From: Diphasiastrum complanatum
Lineage: Eukaryota; Streptophyta; Lycopodiopsida; Lycopodiales; Lycopodiaceae
Direction: 5' to 3'
NCBI GenBank assembly: GCA_029204225.1
Contig: MU836347.1
Location: 1-30,151 of the forward strand
Length of the DNA: 30,151 nt
Below the pieces are notes generated by a model that did not search any database, was not told where the DNA came from, and saw only the letters and a list, made by a program, of their open reading frames with translations. Positions 1 to 9,588 of this stretch are shown piece after piece (position 1 is the stretch's first letter; each line of letters starts with the position of its first letter). The position numbers were made by a program, and so were the translations under genes.

Positions 1-495
1 CTGGTTTTTCGAAAGGGAAAGGTTTGTGTGCCCGAATAGGGAAGACTTGCGGGCCCAAATCCTACAGCAGTGTCCATGACAACCCTTGTGCTGGTTACCT
101 AGGCATACAGAGGACACTTGACCTTGTTAGGCAATATTTCTTATGGCCTAAGATGAAAGGTCATGTTGAGGCATACGTTCAAAGTTTGTGAACAATGCCA
201 ACAAAACAAAGTGGAACGACTCAAAGTTGCGGGTCTTTTACATCCCTTGGAAATTCCCAATAAGAAATGGGAAAGTATTTCAATGGATTTTGTGGTTGGA
301 CTCCCTAAAACCCGGAGTGATCACGATGCCATTTGGGTGGTGGTTGACATGCTAACCAAGATGCCGCAATTTATACCAAGTAAATTAACTGTCAAGGCAT
401 CTGAACTAGCCTAGTTTTTTGTTGGAAAGTTGTTCAGATTGTATGGTTTGCCGAATGATGTTGTTAGTGATCGTGACTCCAAGTTCACTGGTGGC
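1..495 (+). pseudogene. Ty3/Gypsy integrase fragment
   Basis: This is the N-terminal half of a Ty3/Gypsy integrase. The zinc-binding region is readable (HDNPCAGYLG near 76, then CEQCQ near 190 after a shift), followed by the core start with the PLEIPNKKWESISMDFVVGLPK motif near 245-310 and the first catalytic Asp. The second Asp lies in SDRDSKFTG near 466-490. The third catalytic residue and the C-terminal domain are missing because homology stops at about 495, where antisense Copia sequence begins. One extra T near 188 breaks the frame between the zinc finger and the core, and an in-frame stop lies near 411. It is a dead fragment with no LTR in the window. Family assignment is secure from the motifs; the lineage within Gypsy is not resolved. 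Confidence 0.85.
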
Positions 496-1008
496 TGATA
501 GGACGTCGGTAGAGTTTTCATGAAGTCCGTCAGCTGCTGTGGTACTAGGACTTGGTGCTCCTGTCCTGATGCAACGAGTTGAGCGAAGATCATTCTGATC
601 TTTTCAACGTGCTGATCCAACTGGTTGTCATCCCATCATATAAATTGTAGCTGATTGTGAAGGTGCATGACTGAAGCTGCAATCCTCACTTCATACTTCT
701 GTTTCAATCTTTCCCACGCTGCATGGATACTTTCACAATCTTCAATATGCATGAGTAGATCTTCATTTATGGACGAAACGATGATCGCCACTGTGCGCTC
801 ATCTTTTCTGATCCATTCAGCTCTTCTCGGCTCTCCCTCTGGGGGCTGCACCTTTGAGAATTCGGTCCGATTTTGAATTTCCAGATCCTGTAATTTGCGC
901 CATCAAGAATGATTGTTACTCTTGTCTGGATTGTTGTAGCCATATTGTGTTGCCTAGAAGAATCACTGTTGGGATATCAGTAGTGATAACCTGTGAGCTC
1001 TGATACCA
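496..1008 (-). pseudogene. Ty1/Copia gag fragment with primer-binding site
   Basis: Read on the minus strand, this is the start of a Copia element. The primer-binding site lies at 997-1008 (complement of gctctgatacca, i.e. TGGTATCAGAGC, matching the 3' end of initiator-Met tRNA). A gag polyprotein of the UBN2 type follows, with segments such as HIEDCESIHAAWERLKQKYE (about 715-775) and LDQHVEKIRMIFAQLVASGQ (about 555-617). It has no intact frame of useful length and is cut off by the Gypsy fragment at about 495. No protease, integrase or reverse transcriptase of this copy is present, so only the 5' end of the element survives here. Confidence 0.75.
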
Positions 1009-1364
1009 TGTCGCGGAAGTGAAAACACTGTTCAGTGTCGCAAAAGCGAAACTGTTTCTTTTTCATTTTCGTCTTTGTATTTACGAATAATTTTGCGTCT
1101 TTGAATTTTCTTTTGCGCGGAAGCTTCACAAAATCCTAGACACACGACTGCACGTCACAGAATACATTTTATATTAGAAATCCAGACACATAGCACAAGA
1201 CAAGGAGATGCACAAAAATAGAACGATGATATTATCAGTTTAATTTTAGAGCGAAATCGTCAGTGTCTCTCTCGTTGGCAAAATGACACTCTGCTCTTTC
1301 ACTGTGTTCTGTTCGTTGGTAGACTTTTATGCACAACTCTATTGTTTCTAGTAATTTTCTTTCT

Positions 1365-1455
<91 letters not shown>

Positions 1456-1650
1456 GGGCCTAGATTTTCAACTCCTATCACCATGTTTACCCTCTTTCCA
1501 TTGGTGGATCGAAGTCTGTTATTACACAACTATTCATCAGATTGGAGATCCAAGCCCCTTCTTTGCCCTCTTGATCGCACCGATTAGGGAGGCTCGAAAA
1601 GAGTCCAATATTTTTTTGGCGTTGTTGCTGAGGAGACGGTGTTAAAAAGT
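1009..1650 (-). repeat. 5' LTR of the truncated Copia element (right limit uncertain)
   Basis: On the plus strand the LTR starts TGTCGCGGAAGTG at 1009, directly beside the primer-binding site, as expected for a Copia 5' LTR read in antisense. The opening tcgcggaagtg resembles tcgcgaaagtg in the start of the better-preserved Copia LTR at 19741, so the two may be distant relatives. I could not find the other end (a CA on the plus strand) because there is no second LTR to align to. The (CT)n tract at 1366-1451 probably lies inside or just beyond it. Confidence 0.4.
1366..1451. repeat. (CT)n microsatellite, 86 bp
   Basis: Uninterrupted CT dinucleotides. Long open frames here that encode only Ser-Leu or Arg-Glu repeats are artefacts of the repeat. 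Confidence 0.97.
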
Positions 1651-1938
1651 TGTAGAAGTGGGCTTTTTGTTTCTATGTTCTTGATTTTTCTTGTATTTTG
1701 ACATGTTTTTGACTCGCTTTTTGTTTTTTTTACATTTTAATCTCATTTTTTTTAAAATTGTCACTATGTTAGTGAGCAGAGCAGACTTTCAGGCTTGTTT
1801 TGTGATCTCGACAAGTTAAATTTTTTTGACTCGTATTTTTTTTTAACTTGCTAGATTTTCACTCGTCGAATTTTTTTTTACTTATTGGAATTTTTAAACT
1901 CACCAAATTTTTTAACTCCCCAAATTTTTTCTAACTTG

Positions 1939-1941
<3 letters not shown>
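1452..1941. other. AT-rich non-coding stretch
   Basis: I see no gene. The sequence is T-rich, with several short variants of the string ctcg(t/c)(a/c)aatttttt (1810-1935), which look like a weak, degenerate tandem of about 25-35 bases. It leads straight into the (TA)n tract. Confidence 0.5.

Positions 1942-1994
<53 letters not shown>
1942..1994. repeat. (TA)n microsatellite, about 53 bp
   Basis: Pure TA repeat that abuts the left CTAGT end of the inverted-repeat element at 1995-3137. Confidence 0.95.
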
Positions 1995-1995
<1 letters not shown>

Positions 1996-2159
1996 TAGTT
2001 GTGAGTGCCTGTCGTTGACGGACAATGACGAGCGATCTAGGTGACGGTCGATGATTTGAAAATTCAGTATCTCGTTGACGGGCGAACAACGATGATTTAG
2101 GAAGAAAGTCGATGGTCGTTGATGGGTGACCGATGTATGTGTGTGTATGTACGTGGTCG

Positions 2160-2595
2160 TCCTTCTAGTCTAGGGAAAAATTCAAGTCTTGAGAAAAAAT
2201 CGAGTCATCGAGAATTTCGAGTCTTGAGAAAAATTGAGTCTTGCGAAAAATTCGAGTCTTGGAAAAATTCAAGTCTTTCGAAAAATTTGAGTCTTGAAAA
2301 AAATTCGAGTCATCAAATAATTCGTGTCTTTACAAAAATTAGAGTCATTTCAGAAATTCTAGTCGCTCTAAAAATTCGAGTCTTTTTAAAAATTTGAGTT
2401 TTTGAAATAATTTGAGTCATTGAAAAATTTGGGCTTTCCAAAAAATCAAGTCGTACAAAGAATTCGAGTCATTGGAAAAATTCGAGTCTTTGAAAATTGC
2501 GAGTCTTTCAGAAAATTTGAGTCGTCCCAAAAATTTGAGTGTCAAAAATTCAAGTCGTTCCAAAATTCAAGGTTTTTTGGAAAAATTCAAGTCAC
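2160..2595 (+). repeat. Degenerate tandem array, unit about 15-19 bp (aaaaattcgagtctt)
   Basis: More than twenty imperfect copies of a unit close to aaaaattcgagtctt follow each other. Units vary in length and in the central tcgagt/tcaagt/ttgagt. The peptide-like pattern seen in translation (repeated SLEKNSS-type strings) is a by-product. A shorter stretch of the same unit in reverse orientation lies at 3728-3856. Confidence 0.8.
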
Positions 2596-2599
2596 AGAC

Positions 2600-3056
2600 A
2601 CAAAGTTTTCTTTTGTTCTTACCTCTAGGGTTCTTCCTTTTTCTTTCTTCCCAACTCTGTAGTTTTTTATTCTCTTGATGTACAAGTTTGCTTGATCAAT
2701 ATGTCCCATCCTTTCTTCTTGCTCCTGTAGTACCTTGGCAGGAATGGATGTGACAATCTACCTCTGAAATCCTAACACATGCGATCTTTTGGTTTTGATC
2801 CAACCCTGTTTCTCATTTGAAAGACAAGTTTTTTTGCTTTTGGTAACCTTGGTCGAACTGTTACATCACCTCAAGTATTGTCATCTTTGAGAGCTGTAAA
2901 ATGCATTCATATGATGGAAGGTCGAATGAATGGTGTTCATTTTTTCAATTGCACACTATTGTAGGGCTCACCAAGAACTGGGCATCTTGAATCATTGAGA
3001 CTCCTAGAGGCTTCAATCCCTTTTTTCATCACTGGTATCTAACTTTAACCACATAA
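2600..3056. other. Non-coding interior of the inverted-repeat element
   Basis: I see no gene. The block at 2615-2650 (gttcttacctctagggttct...) is repeated nearly exactly at 5817-5852, again upstream of a hairpin-CTAGT junction. Confidence 0.5.
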
Positions 3057-3108
3057 ATCACACACACACATACATCGGCCACCCGTCAACGACCATCGGC
3101 CGTCCATT

Positions 3109-3138
3109 GCCCGTCAACGACGGGCACTCTTTACTAGT
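3109..3138 (+). other. Hairpin plus CTAGT junction (best-preserved copy)
   Basis: A perfect 7-bp stem with a 3-nt loop, GCCCGTC-AAC-GACGGGC (3109-3125), is followed eight bases later by CTAGT (3134-3138) and then (TA)n. Related junctions lie at 3929-3958 (stem damaged) and 5991-6019 (5-bp stem), and an inverted one at 1995. The layout resembles a Helitron 3' end. However, in three copies the sequence beyond the (TA)n is also shared, which argues that the junction is internal to a larger repeat. Confidence 0.6.
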
Positions 3139-3164
3139 ATATATATATATGTATGTATGTATGT

Positions 3165-3202
<38 letters not shown>
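3138..3202. repeat. (TA)n / (GTAT)n microsatellite
   Basis: TA repeats interrupted by a short gtatgtatgtatgtatac stretch. Confidence 0.9.
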
Positions 3203-3207
<5 letters not shown>

Positions 3208-3690
3208 TATGTACACTTTTGCGCATGTGTATGGGTGCACCCATGCATCCTCCTCCGCTCACCCATGCATAAGCTTTTTTCAATTAAAAAACTTGGGGGG
3301 GATGACGCATGTATGGGAAAGTGCATATCCCCATACATTTGCACATTGTGTGCATTGGGGGGTGGGCCCCAAAAAGATTTCCCACCCCTCCCTCCCAATT
3401 ACTAAATTCAAATATCTTTCTCTAGATTCAAATATTTAAAGTTTGAAGTTAAGGTTTTATTTTCTTCACACACTTCAATGTGCTTTAAACTTTAGCCAAT
3501 AATCTTTATTACATGGATTTCTTATTTAATTTGAATTACCAAAGTTTCACCCATAAATCATGAACGAAAAATTTTCTTTGACTACTTAAAACTGCTTCTT
3601 TTTTTCAATTATTCAAATCTCTATCTTGGCCCACCATTTTCATGAATGTTTAACCACAAGCCCAAACTCACTATCTTTAACTCCAAAGGA
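3203..3690 (+). repeat. Dispersed repeat block X, copy 1
   Basis: About 490 bases starting aaacttatgtacacttttgc and ending near actatctttaactccaaagg. A second copy lies at 3972-4443 with few differences, and a shorter, more diverged third copy at 6022-6210. Every copy follows a hairpin-CTAGT-(TA)n junction, so block X belongs to the repeat family. There is no coding signal. Confidence 0.85.
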
Positions 3691-3727
3691 TCGGATTTTT
3701 CCAAAGGATTGAAGGACCTTTGTACTG

Positions 3728-3856
3728 TCAAGTCGAATTTTTCAAAAGACTCGAATTTTTCGAAAGACTCGATTTTATTTTTTTGAAGATTCGAATTTTT
3801 TCGAAGGTTCGAATTTTTCCAAGGTCTCGAATTTTTCCAAAGACTCAAATGTTTGA
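3728..3856 (-). repeat. Short inverted copy of the gagtc array
   Basis: Units such as aaaagactcgaatttttc are the reverse complement of the array at 2160-2595. They lie upstream of the second hairpin-CTAGT junction (3954-3958), which suggests a second, internally shortened copy of the same element family. Confidence 0.7.
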
Positions 3857-3971
3857 TATTCAAGATGCGAGATGTGCGAGATTGGCCATCATCCAAATCA
3901 TCGACCACCACCTAGATCGGCCTACATTGCCGGTCAACGACGGACACTCTTTACTAGTCTATATATATATT

Positions 3972-4443
3972 TAAACTTTTGTACACTTTTGCGCATGTGT
4001 ATGGGTGCACCCATGCATCCTCCTCCCCTCACCCATGCATGAGCTTTTTCTAACTAAAAAACTTGGGGAGGAGGATGCATGTATGGGGAATGTGCATATC
4101 CCCATACATTTGCACATTGTGTGCATTGAGGGGTGGACCCCAAAGAGATTCCTCACCCCCTCCCTCCCACTTACTAAATTCAAATACTTAAAGTTTGAAG
4201 TTAAGTTTTTATTTTCTTCACACGATTCAATGTGCTTTCAACTTTAGCCAATAATCTTTATTACTTGGCTTTCTTATTTATTTTAAATTATTAAAGTTTT
4301 ACCCATAAATCATGAACATGAAAATTTTCTTGACTACCTTAAATTGTTTTTTTTTTTTCAATCCTTCAAATTCCTATCTTGGCCCACCATTTTCAGGAAT
4401 GTTTAACCACAAGACCAAACTCACTAGCTTTAACTCCTAAATC
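3972..4443 (+). repeat. Dispersed repeat block X, copy 2
   Basis: Direct repeat of 3203-3690, with small indels. It ends near actagctttaactcctaaa. Confidence 0.85.
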
Positions 4444-4547
4444 GTTACCCACAAGCTTTTATCCATGGGCGAAAAAATGCATAATTAAAAAAAAAGGAGG
4501 GGATGGGGTGAGGGGAGTAAAAGAGACAATAAAAGAGAAAAATAGGA

Positions 4548-4800
4548 GGGGGGGGGGGGGGGGGATTTGGAACACACGTGCATGCACACACACACACACA
4601 CACACAAACACGCACGCACACACACACGCGTGAGGGAGTGAGTGAGTGAGTGTGTGTGTGTGTGTGCGCTCACGCACGCGCGTGTGTGTGCGCGCGTGCA
4701 TGCCTATGTGTGTGTGTGTGCATGTTCGTTGTGTGTGTGACCCCTGACACAATGAATGCGTGCGCGCGTGCACGCGTGCTTGCACACACTCACATCTCCA
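4548..4800. repeat. Poly-G followed by opposed (CA)n and (TG)n tracts
   Basis: A run of about 16 G (4548-4563) is followed by CA-rich (4584-4630) and then TG-rich, CG-bearing sequence (4636-4760). Because CA precedes TG on the same strand, the two tracts are inverted repeats of each other. The alternating purine-pyrimidine composition is the kind known to favour Z-DNA or cruciforms. No gene is present. Confidence 0.85.
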
Positions 4801-4882
4801 TATAAAAAACGTTTTGTGGATGAGATATATTGTATAGAGTCTAGAGTCCCTTTTTTCTCCTTCTCTCTTTCCCACGGGCCCC

Positions 4883-4885
<3 letters not shown>

Positions 4886-4954
<69 letters not shown>
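4886..4954. repeat. (CT)n microsatellite, about 69 bp
   Basis: Uninterrupted CT repeat. The open frames encoding Ser-Leu or Arg-Glu strings here are not genes. Confidence 0.95.
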
Positions 4955-4957
<3 letters not shown>

Positions 4958-5816
4958 CACAGGCCGACCAACCACCCATAGAGGGAGGGAGGTCCCTCCA
5001 TGCCCCTAAAAAAAATGAAGAAGGTTAAAATGTGTGTGTGTGTGTGTAGATATATAAACAAGGGAGTGCCTCCATTCCATTAAAAGTAAATATATCAATA
5101 TTTACTCCCCCCCACGCACGCGCACACACACACACATACACTTTTTATTAAATGTAAATCTCTCATAAAAAAATATGAATGTAAATCCACTTAAAAATGT
5201 GAACCCCCACTCTCCATAAAACAAAAAAAGTGAAGGGGCTTTTTGGCTCCCCATAAATTAAGTTTTTTTTTTTTTAAAAAGGAGACAAAAAAAAAGTCTC
5301 CATCAAGAAAGAAATTCTCTCCCCCTCCAAAAAAAAAAAACTAAGGCTTTTAAGGGCAGGAGCATATCTTTTTTTTAACACTCCCTCGCCCTTTTTTGTC
5401 ACATGGCAAAACCCACCCACCCATCTCCCCCGAGCACTTAAACCATCGGCCTCTTGCCCAAACAACTTGCTTTTAACCATTAGGGAGCACACCTGCACTC
5501 CGCTCACCCCATATGTTCTCCCCTTCTCTTGTCAATCCACCTAAAAAAACATCATCGATAAGCAGAAGCACACTAAGTTTTATTATATGGCTTTCGTATT
5601 TATTTTGAATTACCAAAATTTTACCCATAGTTCATGAACAGAAAGTTTTACCCAAAGTTCTTTTCTCCGTCTAGCATCCATGCTCTATTGAAGAACATAT
5701 TTGTTAATCTCATCCTTGCAATGACTGTGGGAAATAGCAGAAGTTGAATATCTAAAAATAGACATTTTATTTATTTATTCAAATTGAAATGGAAATTTGA
5801 CACGAAGTTTTCCTTG
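4955..5816. other. Low-complexity non-coding stretch
   Basis: Short (GT)n, (CA)n and poly-A tracts and a small hairpin (ggagac-A9-gtctcc near 5281-5302). The sequence at 5580-5660 resembles part of block X (acccataattcatgaac-type strings). I see no gene. Confidence 0.5.
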
Positions 5817-6021
5817 GTTCTTACCTCTAGGGTTCTTCCTTTTTCTTTCTTCAACACCATCAAGCACAAATCATACACACAAATCCACATACAAAGATAA
5901 CACATGCACTCACGTACATACACACACATACATTGGCCACCCGTCAACGACCATCGACCATCCGCGTCAAATACCATTGGCCGTCCAATGGCCGTCAACG
6001 ACGGGCACTCTTTACTAGTAT

Positions 6022-6207
6022 ATATATATTAAAACTTACATACACTTTTGTGCATGAGTGAGGGACCCCATGCATCCTCTTCCTCTCACCCATGCATACA
6101 CATTTTTTGAACCAAAATGATGGCAAGGGGGATGCATGTATGGGGCCCTCCTCCCCATGCATACTCATCCCCATGCATACATGTAATGGACGCACTCCAA
6201 ATTCAAA

Positions 6208-6210
<3 letters not shown>
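6022..6210 (+). repeat. Dispersed repeat block X, diverged copy 3
   Basis: It follows the third hairpin-CTAGT-(TA)n junction (5991-6030) and shares catgcatcctc..ctcacccatgcata and gatgcatgtatgggg with copies 1 and 2. It runs into a (CT)n tract exactly where the others read caaatatctttctctag. Confidence 0.7.
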
Positions 6211-6276
<66 letters not shown>

Positions 6277-6311
6277 CCCCATGCATACATGTAATGGGTG
6301 CACTCCAAATT

Positions 6312-6392
<81 letters not shown>

Positions 6393-6427
6393 CCCCATGC
6401 ATACATGTAATGGGTGCACTCCAAATT

Positions 6428-6502
<75 letters not shown>

Positions 6503-6513
6503 CTCTCTCTCGC
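6160..6513 (+). repeat. Three tandem units of about 110 bp, each ending in (CT)n
   Basis: The string catgcatacatgtaatgg(g/a)(t/c)gcactccaaattcaaat occurs three times, each followed by a CT tract (6211-6269, 6316-6385, 6432-6499 with an interrupted tail to 6513). Long Ser-Leu frames across it are artefacts. Confidence 0.92.
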
Positions 6514-6529
6514 TCAAGGGGTGGATCAT

Positions 6530-7435
6530 GATTGTGGCAGAAAGGGGAAGGAGGTAGAGGTGTAGCGGTTTGTGTGAAGCCAAATGTGAAATTAGAGCTA
6601 CAGACGTCACTTCTAACAGGACCAGCAAGCAATCATAAGCTCAGATCATGCAAAAAAATGCATTCTTGACCTCCTTCAACAAGCAAAACTTCAACATGAC
6701 CTATCTAAATTGGATGCATGATGGCTCAAAACAAACGCAATCCATCATATCTTTAAGCTTGTAATGATAACCAACAGGGAGTAAGAATGTTACAACCATA
6801 TTTAGCTAAGGACATTGAATAGTACTAATTGGTAGAATTGTTGACTACCACCGAAAAGATGCACCATTGTGTAGTGACATCTAAGTAGCCTAGCTCTGTA
6901 GATGGGTTGGCCAGGTTATACATATGTTGGGTATAACGACTACTAGTTGCCTAATAATGTATGAAAAAAAAACTTATATGTAGGATAATAATCTATAAGT
7001 TGAAGTGATTATTATTCATAATGTACAAGGGGCCAAAAGAAGAGATTTTAGAACTACATTTTTTTTTTCAAATAAGCTAGTGGGTAGGCTCATAATCTAC
7101 AAAGGAGCTTTCCTTGAATATGCTAATATAGAATCTAATAGGCTTTTTGTAGAATTTTTGCAACAAACTACAACCTGAGCCAGCCAAATAATGAGTACCT
7201 CACAAGAATGGAATCTACATTATTTCACCATGATCGACATGATGTAAATTGTGATGGTTTTTTATACAGGCATAGGAATCACCTTTTAACGACTACTCAA
7301 AAATTTGAGAAACCTTTAAAAATGCAAGTACTTGAGATAAAACAAAAAAGTGTTCTCAAGCACCGGGTTTGTGGGCTTGACACTCACAAAAAAAAAGTAT
7401 ACATGCCTTTCAAAACTGGGCCTGCCCATCGTACT
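6530..7435. other. Non-coding stretch
   Basis: AT-rich sequence in which I recognise no gene or element. Confidence 0.4.
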
Positions 7436-7990
7436 TTAGACTAATGGGCCTGGCCCTTTGGCAACATGGAAAGACAAAAAAGAGGTGGGTGGGTGGGTGA
7501 CGACCCCCGTCCCGATGCACGACGATGCGAGAACGTGGTGGTGGGCACTGGATAAATAGTATTTTGTCGGCGTCACTTTATCCGTTAATGGGAGAACTCC
7601 GACCGGCAACTTCTCGGACGTTGGCGGTTGGAAGTTGGAAGTTGAGACCCGTCGGTTGATACCTGACCTACCACCCGGCGCCGGCACACCGGCGCGTCTG
7701 GGCAGGTTCGTGGGACCGTGGGCGAATGGTTTTGGGTTTGGCATGCGCATGGCATGTTCCAACTGCTGCAACTGACGGCCGTTACTGGGACGGAACGTTG
7801 GTGGCGTACGGATATGATTAACGTTGTTTTCTTTCAGCGGCGGGCGGCAGTTTTGAGTACTGCGCAGTGGTTGTTTTAGCTTTTTCTGTGTGTAAGGGGC
7901 CAGGGCGTAGGCCCTGGTCTGGGCCCTGGGGAGTCGGAGTGGAGGAGCATCTGCCCACACGTCCTTGAAGGTTTTTTCTTGGCTCACTCT
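7436..7990. other. GC-rich island with a doubtful 183-codon minus-strand ORF
   Basis: Base composition rises sharply against AT-rich flanks. A minus-strand open frame spans 7436-7987, but its product is rich in Pro, Arg, Thr and Ser and has no motif I recognise. Open frames occur easily in such GC-rich DNA because stop codons are AT-rich. The island holds a perfect GC hairpin, GCGCCGG-CACA-CCGGCGC (7678-7695), and a doubled ttggaag (7631-7644). It may be an old promoter or CpG-rich 5' region, or part of an unrecognised repeat. Confidence 0.2.
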
Positions 7991-9588
7991 TATTTTTAAC
8001 CTCAGACCTCAGTGGCTATTGGTTCCACAGCCCTTAATTGGAGGGTGGTGGTGAGCATAATGCTTTCAATCACATATTTGGCCACTTGGATGAGGGCACA
8101 AGGCAAAACCAAGATTGCCACAAGACTCTAAAACAAAAAACGAAGAAGTATCCATATCCTATCCTCGTACTTTGGTGACCAAGGAATAATTAGTGTTATT
8201 ATTTGTCGAGAAAGCACAAAAATTTCATAATTAGAGTGTCCGTGAAATTCATTAGATTGTGAAGTTTATTAAGAATTTGTCCAAATATACATATCAAACA
8301 ATTTGTGATCACAAAAAATACAAAAATTCAACTCTAGCTTATTGCATAGAAAATGAAAAAAAAAATTGATAGAAGAGAAAGAGTTGAAATTGATAGAAGA
8401 GAAAGAGTTGAAAGCATACACATAGTTCCTCTTGGTTAAGCAAGACCAAACCCTGTGAAACCTTTATTCATAAGCTGACAAGGTAAAATATAGTTGAAAA
8501 GTGAAATACAATACAAAAAAACACCATAAAACAAGACTTATTTCAAGACATCCAGCTGTACCTGAGGAGCCACGAGAGAGGAGAGGCACCAAAATTGAGT
8601 AGAGTATCTCCTATTCAAAATAGTATTGATTAAAATGGTGTACAATAGGTGCCTTTTTATCTTTGGGGTGACCCTTGCCCCTTGCTTCCTATTGGCTACT
8701 TGCAAGGAGGTGAGATTTAAATCCACACTCTTCACAAGAAACACAAACTAATCTACGGTGTACAAAGAAGCACACCCCACCTAACTACAAAAGCTTAGGA
8801 TCTTACTACGTTTAACTTCCACTTTGGCCTTTAAATATTATTTTAATCACATGGCCCAAAGTCTAGTTTATTCCAAAATAGATAATTTACAAGTGCTCAT
8901 TGGGCCATGGTCTTACGCATGCAAGATGCCACGACCCTCGCAACTTATTGTTAATGTTGGCCTAAAGGAATCTGCCAACACTTCTCAACAAGGGTAGTAC
9001 CTTAAGGATGATTAAGCTCATGACAAGATTCAATCCTATTTTTGATCAACCCCCAAGTCCAAGAGTACTCCATCCATTGATACTTTTAAAAAACACACAT
9101 TCAAGGACCAAGAGCCATTTGTAAAGACAAACTTTGGGTCTACGACCCTAAACAATGAACTTAATAATCACTTTCACTACCACCACAAAAAAAAAAATGG
9201 ATTCAGGAAGGGTTCAAGAAATGATAATTCATCAATATCAAATCAACAATGAAAATAAGATTTTTTTTTGTTTACTTTGTATGTTTTTGTTCCGACTTTA
9301 CTTTAGAAATGTTTCACTTCTTCTTCTTCGAGTACGTGGTCATAAATGTAAACATAAATGTGAATGACCTTTTATAACACGTGTATAGATTCACTAAATC
9401 CAAGAAAAATAAATAATGAATAAAATAATAAATAACAATTAATTAAATAATTATAGAAAAGAAAAAGAAAAATTTGGAAAGACGAAACTTAGAAAAAAAA
9501 AAATTCATGAGTAAAAAAAGAAAAATTTGAGGTAGATCCTCAAAAAGATTTACGAAAGATTCTCGAAAGATTTTCCTTTCAAAAACCT
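7991..9588. other. Non-coding, probably retrotransposon flank
   Basis: No gene is visible. A perfect 24-bp tandem duplication (aattgatagaagagaaagag...) lies at 8364-8387 and 8388-8411. The inverted motif TGTTGGC...GCCAACA at 8955-8980 resembles the start of many plant Gypsy LTRs read on the minus strand, and its position downstream of the minus-strand integrase at 9589-10632 fits a 3' LTR. No second LTR is available to prove it. Confidence 0.3.

Larger units (their letters stand above)
1995..3137. mobile_element. Non-autonomous element with inverted ends, between (TA)n tracts
   Basis: The left end CTAGTTGTGAGTGCC.. (1995) matches the reverse complement of the right end (..GGGCACTCTTTACTAG at 3137). 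Similarity extends inward through GTCGTTGACGG and on to a gaccgatgtatgtgtgtgtatg-like block (about 2125-2150 versus the complement of 3057-3085). Both ends touch (TA)n. The inside holds the degenerate gagtc array and the block gttcttacctctagggttct (2615), which recurs at 5817. There is no coding capacity. It could be a MITE-like or Mutator-like element that uses TA repeats as targets, or two opposed copies of a Helitron-like terminus. I cannot decide between these by eye. Confidence 0.5.

Noticed and set aside
997-1008. Partial tRNA gene
   Set aside because: Only the 12 bases complementary to the initiator-Met tRNA 3' end occur, next to an LTR start, as at 19728-19739. These are primer-binding sites.
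1299-1587. Long open frames of Ser-Leu or Arg-Glu repeats across (CT)n tracts (also 4704-5028 and 5995-6632)
   Set aside because: They are translations of a dinucleotide repeat on either strand. No coding signal extends beyond the repeat.
2119-2678. Open frames with repeated SLEKNSS-like strings
   Set aside because: The periodicity is that of the DNA tandem array, overlapping frames exist and stops are frequent. Not a protein.
7436-7987. A 183-codon minus-strand gene
   Set aside because: No recognised motif, biased composition that follows from the GC-rich DNA, no splice or promoter support. Kept only as a composition feature.
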